Assembly (NCBI GenBank): GCA_034440635.1
Contig: JAOTON010001697.1
Coordinates: forward strand, 62,001-126,000
From: Lepas anatifera
Lineage: Eukaryota > Arthropoda > Thecostraca > Lepadidae
Reading direction: 5' to 3'
Length of the DNA stretch: 64,000 nucleotides
The notes under the pieces are model-generated. The model was not told where the DNA came from. It saw only the letters and a list, made by a program, of their open reading frames with translations, and did no database searches. The stretch's first letter is position 1. Each line of letters starts with the position of its first letter. Shown piece after piece: positions 60,218 to 64,000 of the stretch. The position numbers and the translations under genes are program-made.

Positions 60218-61654
60218 CTAGGAACAGGCCCGACGAATTATAGGAAGCCATCTATCGTTTAAGAGAGAGCCTGAGTTCCTATTTACACTGGCATCATTAG
60301 GAGAGACGAGCAGAGTTTGTCGACGTCCACGAGTTTGGATGTAGGCCGATTCCATAAGCAAACGCATCTGGTGGTGGGCTGCGTGGTTGAGTATCTTGAC
60401 TTGCGAAAAGGCTGGAGTGCACTGCCGGTGCTCACTGAAGGCTGATGCCTTCAGTTTGGAGGGCACTTGTCCTCTCCAGCTGTTGCGGTGCTCTTGAATC
60501 CGTGACTGTACTTCTCGATCAGTTTCACCGATGTAAATGACGCTCTCCCCTCCTACTTTGCATGAACACTCGATGAGGTATATCACGTTGCTTTTCTGTG
60601 AAGTGGGCAGCTGGTGCTTAGCCTTGCTGCACACCAAAGATCCTACGGTTCGCAGCGGTTTGGACACCAGTTCTATGCCGATCTTGTTGGCTTCTCTTTT
60701 GAGTTGGTAGAAGTCGTGTCCTGCAAACGGCACAGAGAGGCGGGTGGAAGGCTTGCTGGTGTCGTCAGGGTTGGGAGGCGCGGGAAGAGCACGAGCCTTG
60801 AGTTTGAGATCTTTTCTTGTTTTTGTTATCACCGAGTCTATGAATTCCCGGGGGTAGCCATGTTGGCAGAACTTCTTGCTTATAAATTCTAGTTCCTTGT
60901 TGCAGTCACTGTTCCTGGAGCAGTATCTTAAGGCTCGAATACAGTCTGATCTGATGGCGGATCTCTGGTATCGCTTTTCCGTGTAGGATTGGAATGCAGG
61001 CACTTGGTTTGTGGCACAAGCTTTGCGGTACACTGATGTTACGAATGTCTTGTCTGTTCTCGTTATTAGTATGTCCAAATACGGAATTGTGCGGTTTTCT
61101 TCAAATTCTTTAGTCACTTTGATACTAGGATCTTTGCTGTTAAGTAGTTCCACCCAAGTGTTGACTGAGGCATCATCACCTTCGAGAAGTACCAAATAAT
61201 CATCTGCATACCTGCAGAAGCTGTAGACGTGGACACCGCAGGTGGCAGCTAGGGACTGGAGGCTGTTTTCCCATCGGCCCATGAACAAATCGGCTACTAC
61301 CGGTGAGTAACTTTTTCCCATGGCCAGGCCGGAAGTCTGACGGAACCACCTCTCTTTATCGCCGTCTTGAACCACAGCATGACAGTTACGGATCGAAAGG
61401 TCGAGGAGGTCAGCAACTGCATCAGGCTTCAGACAGGTGACTTCAGAGAGAGCTTCCTTGTGGGCGTGAAGAAGGACACGGATGAGTGGTATGGCCTGTT
61501 CGATCGGTATTGACGGAAACATAGCTTCGACGTCTAAAGAAACGAGGCGGCATCTGTTGGCGATGTGTTCCTGTTCTCGTAACATTTCCAACACCTCCAT
61601 TGGTGACTTAATGGAATGAGTGGGTCTCGGGAGGACCTTGAGGCATGATGTCAA
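60218..61654 (-). CDS. Penelope-like reverse transcriptase with GIY-YIG endonuclease, N-terminally truncated
   Basis: The 478-codon frame contains reverse-transcriptase motif A (LVSLDVEAMFPSIP, residues 37-50, Asp41), motif B (QTSGLAMGKSYSPVV, 106-120), motif C YADD (149-152) and a following PYLDI (191-195). A linker with C-terminal basic regions leads to a GIY-YIG nuclease: VIYL at 357-360, VIYIGET at 372-378, REVQSRIQEH after it, a glutamate near 435 and a terminal NRNSG..DRW segment. This reverse transcriptase plus GIY-YIG pairing is diagnostic of Penelope-like elements, which use it for target-primed integration. Catalytic residues are intact and there is no internal stop. The first in-frame ATG lies well inside; the 61654 start is a TTG, and the frame runs open upstream into the inverted copy. 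A full protein would be longer at the N terminus, so this copy is probably incomplete. Confidence 0.93.
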   Translation of the reverse strand: MTSCLKVLPRPTHSIKSPMEVLEMLREQEHIANRCRLVSLDVEAMFPSIPIEQAIPLIRVLLHAHKEALSEVTCLKPDAVADLLDLSIRNCHAVVQDGDKERWFRQTSGLAMGKSYSPVVADLFMGRWENSLQSLAATCGVHVYSFCRYADDYLVLLEGDDASVNTWVELLNSKDPSIKVTKEFEENRTIPYLDILITRTDKTFVTSVYRKACATNQVPAFQSYTEKRYQRSAIRSDCIRALRYCSRNSDCNKELEFISKKFCQHGYPREFIDSVITKTRKDLKLKARALPAPPNPDDTSKPSTRLSVPFAGHDFYQLKREANKIGIELVSKPLRTVGSLVCSKAKHQLPTSQKSNVIYLIECSCKVGGESVIYIGETDREVQSRIQEHRNSWRGQVPSKLKASAFSEHRQCTPAFSQVKILNHAAHHQMRLLMESAYIQTRGRRQTLLVSPNDASVNRNSGSLLNDRWLPIIRRACS

Positions 61655-61660
61655 GTGTTT

Positions 61661-61693
61661 CGTCAGCTCGTAATCTTCGTCAGCTCGTAATCT
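61661..61693. repeat. short direct duplication at the junction of the inverted copies
   Basis: TTCGTCAGCTCGTAATC occurs twice in tandem, exactly where left and right Penelope copies meet. It may mark template switching or repair during insertion. Confidence 0.85.
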
Positions 61694-61695
61694 GG

Positions 61696-62109
61696 TGCAG
61701 CAAGGCTAAGCACCAGCTGCCCACTTCACAGAAAAGCAACGTGATATACCTCATCGAGTGTTCATGCAAAGTAGGAGGGGAGAGCGTCATTTACATCGGT
61801 GAAACTGATCGAGAAGTACAGTCACGGATTCAAGAGCACCGCAACAGCTGGAGAGGACAAGTGCCCTCCAAACTGAAGGCATCAGCCTTCAGTGAGCACC
61901 GGCAGTGCACTCCAGGCTTCTCGCAAGTCAAGATACTCAACCACGCAGCCCACCACCAGATGCGTTTGCTTATGGAATCGGCCTACATCCAAACTCATGG
62001 ACGTCGACAAACTCTGCTCGTCTCTCCTAATGATGCCAGTGTAAATAGGAACTCAGGCTCTCTCTTAAACGATAGATGGCTTCCTATAATTCGTCGGGCC
62101 TGTTCCTAG
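61696..62109 (+). pseudogene. GIY-YIG endonuclease fragment of the right Penelope copy
   Basis: The open frame 61645-62109 matches the left copy from CSKAKHQLPTSQKSN to the final RRACS stop, about 137 residues, with two changes noticed (CTPGFS for CTPAFS, QTHGRR for QTRGRR). The reverse-transcriptase part is missing, so it is a fragment. Residues before CSKAKH come from the junction sequence. Confidence 0.9.
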
Positions 62110-62752
62110 GATGGAAGCTCCTCTTGATCTTGTGTAATGTGAATGTTCGATCATAGTGTTTTTTGAATGTTTTCATTGCATTTTTACATGATGTATCGTA
62201 GGCTTTACTGATTTATATTTTGACAATGTTTATATAATACTGTCTCTTATATTTGATTAGATAGTATGTATTTTATAGTGTTTCCTTTTTCGTATCATAA
62301 ATAAGCGAAAGTTTGCATTATATGGAATCGATAATAGGTATTTTATAGCTTTGGATTTTCTTACCATAAATAAGTGAATGTTGTGTGTTTTTATTGTAAC
62401 ATTTAACCCCCCCCTCTCCACTCCTGTTCTCTACCCCGCCCCCCTTTTTATAGCTTCCCCATCTTTTATATAATTAATAAGTGAGTATTGCGAGTATTGC
62501 GTGTTTTATTGTAGCTGTCTTAAACCCCCTCCCTCTCTTGCTAACCCTAGTACTCGAGCGTTTCCATGTTAAAGATGCGTTTTTTAAAACTTTACCTTTT
62601 AATGTATTTATAATTTCTTAGGTCGCTCTAGGAAGTCAATGGTTTATTGCTGTCACGTGTAGATTATTGATGTCGCATGTTTTTTCTGAGCTCAATTTTT
62701 GTACTGTGTGTTCTCTTGTGCCTTTTTATCCCCCTTATATTCCGAACGATCA

Positions 62753-62791
62753 TCGCTGACGAAGCACTGTAATACAGTACGAAAGCTCCGA
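62753..62791 (+). ncRNA. hammerhead ribozyme-like motif, right copy
   Basis: Plus strand: TCG, core CTGACGA (62756-62762), hairpin GCACTGT-AAT-ACAGTAC (62764-62780), GAA (62781-62783), palindromic AGCT (62784-62787), C (62788) and CGA pairing back to the opening TCG. Identical to the left copy. Confidence 0.5.
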
Positions 62792-62813
62792 CCCCCAATA
62801 TCTTCTTGTGGAG

Positions 62814-63023
62814 GAAGTCCGAACGAGATCCTACGAAAATCGACTCCACAGTATGGCCTTTAAAGAACATTTCAATCAGCTTTTGAGGCGTCTGGAGAGC
62901 GATCACGCCAGTGCTGAATCAGTCAAGGATCGATTTTTGTTTTCTTCTGTAGACACATTCCACAGGGCATTCGGGCGGGTACATACGTGTCGTGCACAGC
63001 AAACATTTGGAGCTCGCGTCTGA
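62814..63023 (+). pseudogene. possible 5' coding fragment of a further Penelope-like copy
   Basis: Directly after the hammerhead-like motif of the right copy, the plus frame remains open and reads VRTRSYENRLHSMAFKEHFN then QLLRRLESDHASAESVKDRF, ending at 63023. In tandem Penelope arrays the next copy's coding start follows the ribozyme-bearing terminal region, so this could be the missing N-terminal portion of the family. No known motif is present; this is inference. Confidence 0.3.
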
Positions 63024-63745
63024 AGGGTATTTAAAGAGTTAAATTAATATTTACATATAGCTATGACCCTATGGTCCAGAACCGGTTTTACATGTCTTAC
63101 TTATTTTCTTCTCCTATAGCATTCCAGAACTATTTTTCTCCTTCATCTATCACTTGTTCTCCCCACAACAACAAAAGTACAAAATCAGTGGAAAATACGA
63201 ACCAAATGTGCAGAAAAACCCTTCTATATATAATTCAAGATTTAAACTAATCTGGTGACATGGCTGACCTGCTCTGATCTCTACTCAGGTGCGTGGATTT
63301 TGTCGCTTTCGGGGTGCCTGGGTACCCCCAATCATGTGCTGGGTGCCAACAATGGTGATTTAGGCACCCCGAACCAAAACGTAAAGTAAAGGTTAAACAA
63401 AATACTTGAAGCAGGGAAAATATGAAGATATATAATCTGCGCTATTTCATACCATCATAATAACCATTCTGCATATGACCTAAAACTTCACCCTTAATTT
63501 ACAAGGAACACCAGTAGACATCATAGGCTATGAGTAAGGTAGCTTACTCAGCACTGGATTTCAAGCGGTGATATTGTGTGATATGATAGCGATATGATTT
63601 AAGCACTCCATACGCGGCTGCAAAACCAACTGTTACGCATATTGGCTGAACGGGGTTATACCAAACGGGGTTACCAACTGTCAGGGTTCTACGGCGTCGC
63701 CAACTCTCCCTGTTGGGAGGGATTTGTGGAATCACATCAGCTTAT
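63024..63745. other. unassigned stretch
   Basis: CAGGTGCGTGGATTTTG near 63287 resembles the left end of the MITE at 40153. Otherwise nothing recognised. Confidence 0.4.
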
Positions 63746-63749
63746 TTAG

Positions 63750-63826
63750 AGGCTCCACCGGGACTTGAACCCGGGACCGGTGACCTAAGAGACAGGTATG
63801 CTATCCACTAAGTCACCTATCCCCCT
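63750..63826 (-). pseudogene. tRNA-like relic, possibly a SINE head
   Basis: On the minus strand TGACTTAGTGGATAGC resembles an A box and GGTCCCGGGTTCAAGTCCC is an excellent B box with a paired T arm (CCGGG..CCCGG type). An anticodon-like loop GTCTCTT lies between. The acceptor ends (GGGGATA and GGAGCCT) do not pair, so it is not an intact tRNA; a tRNA-derived SINE or pseudogene is likely. Confidence 0.55.
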
Positions 63827-64000
63827 TGCATGTTGTTAATGGTGATTAAACTGAATAAATAATTTCTTCAGGAAGTCAGAAAGGAAGCTTTTTATTAAGG
63901 CTTATCAGTTTATTCTCCGGTCCTCCTTTTCTATCATGTTCTATGTTAATTCGTTATAAGTGAGGCATGTATTTATCAGGGCTGGAGTTAGTGTGTGATT

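Larger units (their letters stand above)
59496..61694 (-). mobile_element. Penelope-like retroelement, 5'-truncated left copy
   Basis: Minus-strand element comprising a reverse transcriptase/GIY-YIG frame (60218-61654), a roughly 0.65 kb AT-rich 3' region, and a hammerhead-like motif near the end. Its last 1.14 kb (59496-60632) is repeated in inverse orientation at 61695-62833. Relative to complete family members it lacks the N-terminal part of the coding region, which stops where the inverted copy begins. Penelope-like elements are known for such partial and inverted tandem arrangements. Confidence 0.9.
61695..62833 (+). mobile_element. Penelope-like retroelement, inverted partial right copy
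   Basis: A plus-strand copy of only the last part of the element, nearly identical to the reverse complement of 59496-60632 (a difference of about two bases in length). It begins within the GIY-YIG-proximal linker and runs through the 3' region and hammerhead-like motif. Together the two copies form a head-to-head palindrome with a roughly 1.06 kb unique centre. Confidence 0.92.

Noticed and set aside
59423..62906. Two similar frames reading SRSDFLHKKILGVGAFVLYY
   Set aside because: They are antisense translations of the Penelope 3' terminus and hammerhead-like region in both copies.

Overview
The window reads as gene-poor nuclear DNA of an invertebrate animal, most likely an arthropod and possibly a crustacean. 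The grounds are a decayed arthropod-like histone H2B copy, a tRNA gene with internal A and B boxes and a T-run terminator, TA/TG/CT/GA microsatellites, many minisatellites, a Penelope-like retroelement with GIY-YIG endonuclease, and numerous short terminal-inverted-repeat DNA elements. I see no prokaryotic organisation and no complete multi-exon gene. Species assignment is inference.

Layout. 1-4.1 kb: unassigned sequence with a TA/TG microsatellite and a GC-rich block (2.4-3.5 kb). 4.1-7.3 kb: a large inverted repeat enclosing a TTAA-flanked element. 8.5-8.9 kb: histone H2B pseudogene (minus). 9.0-9.6 kb: GC-rich block with a doubtful exon. 10.3-16.1 kb: a LINE RNase H relic into which a 4.9 kb hAT-like element has inserted; most of that element is a degenerate GGTCTCAGGGG minisatellite. 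16.1-25.4 kb: mostly unassigned, with microsatellites and a tRNA-like relic. 25.4-28.5 kb: GC-rich/GA-rich block, a second TTAA-flanked element and a GTCAGTCAGCCC minisatellite. 28.8-30.6 kb: an hAT-like element with a perfect 8-bp target duplication and GAGTCGACTC-rich ends. 32.5-34.4 kb: another minisatellite and a GC-rich block with TAATTA motifs. 34.8-35.8 kb: third TTAA-flanked element. 36-47.5 kb: small inverted-repeat elements, tandem duplications and a further GC-rich block just before 46 kb. 48.5-49.3 kb: T-poor low-complexity DNA. 49.7-52.4 kb: two GC-rich blocks. 52.4-58.6 kb: several hAT-like MITEs, two more TTAA-flanked elements and a small ORF with a signal peptide. 58.8 kb: intact tRNA-Thr(CGT). 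59.5-63.0 kb: a Penelope-like element as a head-to-head inverted pair with hammerhead-like motifs. 63.8 kb: a tRNA-like relic.

The main pattern is a family of at least five TTAA-flanked non-autonomous elements (4731-6353, 26325-27174, 34764-35755, 52925-54007, 56280-57477). They share GC-rich ends beginning TTAAC(A/C)C and interiors crowded with AGGTCA/TGACCT, the nuclear-receptor half-site. In one of them a 27-bp terminal module has expanded to ten tandem copies. The GC-rich, CpG-rich blocks carrying homeodomain-like AT cores could be regulatory islands of a developmental locus, but that is inference.
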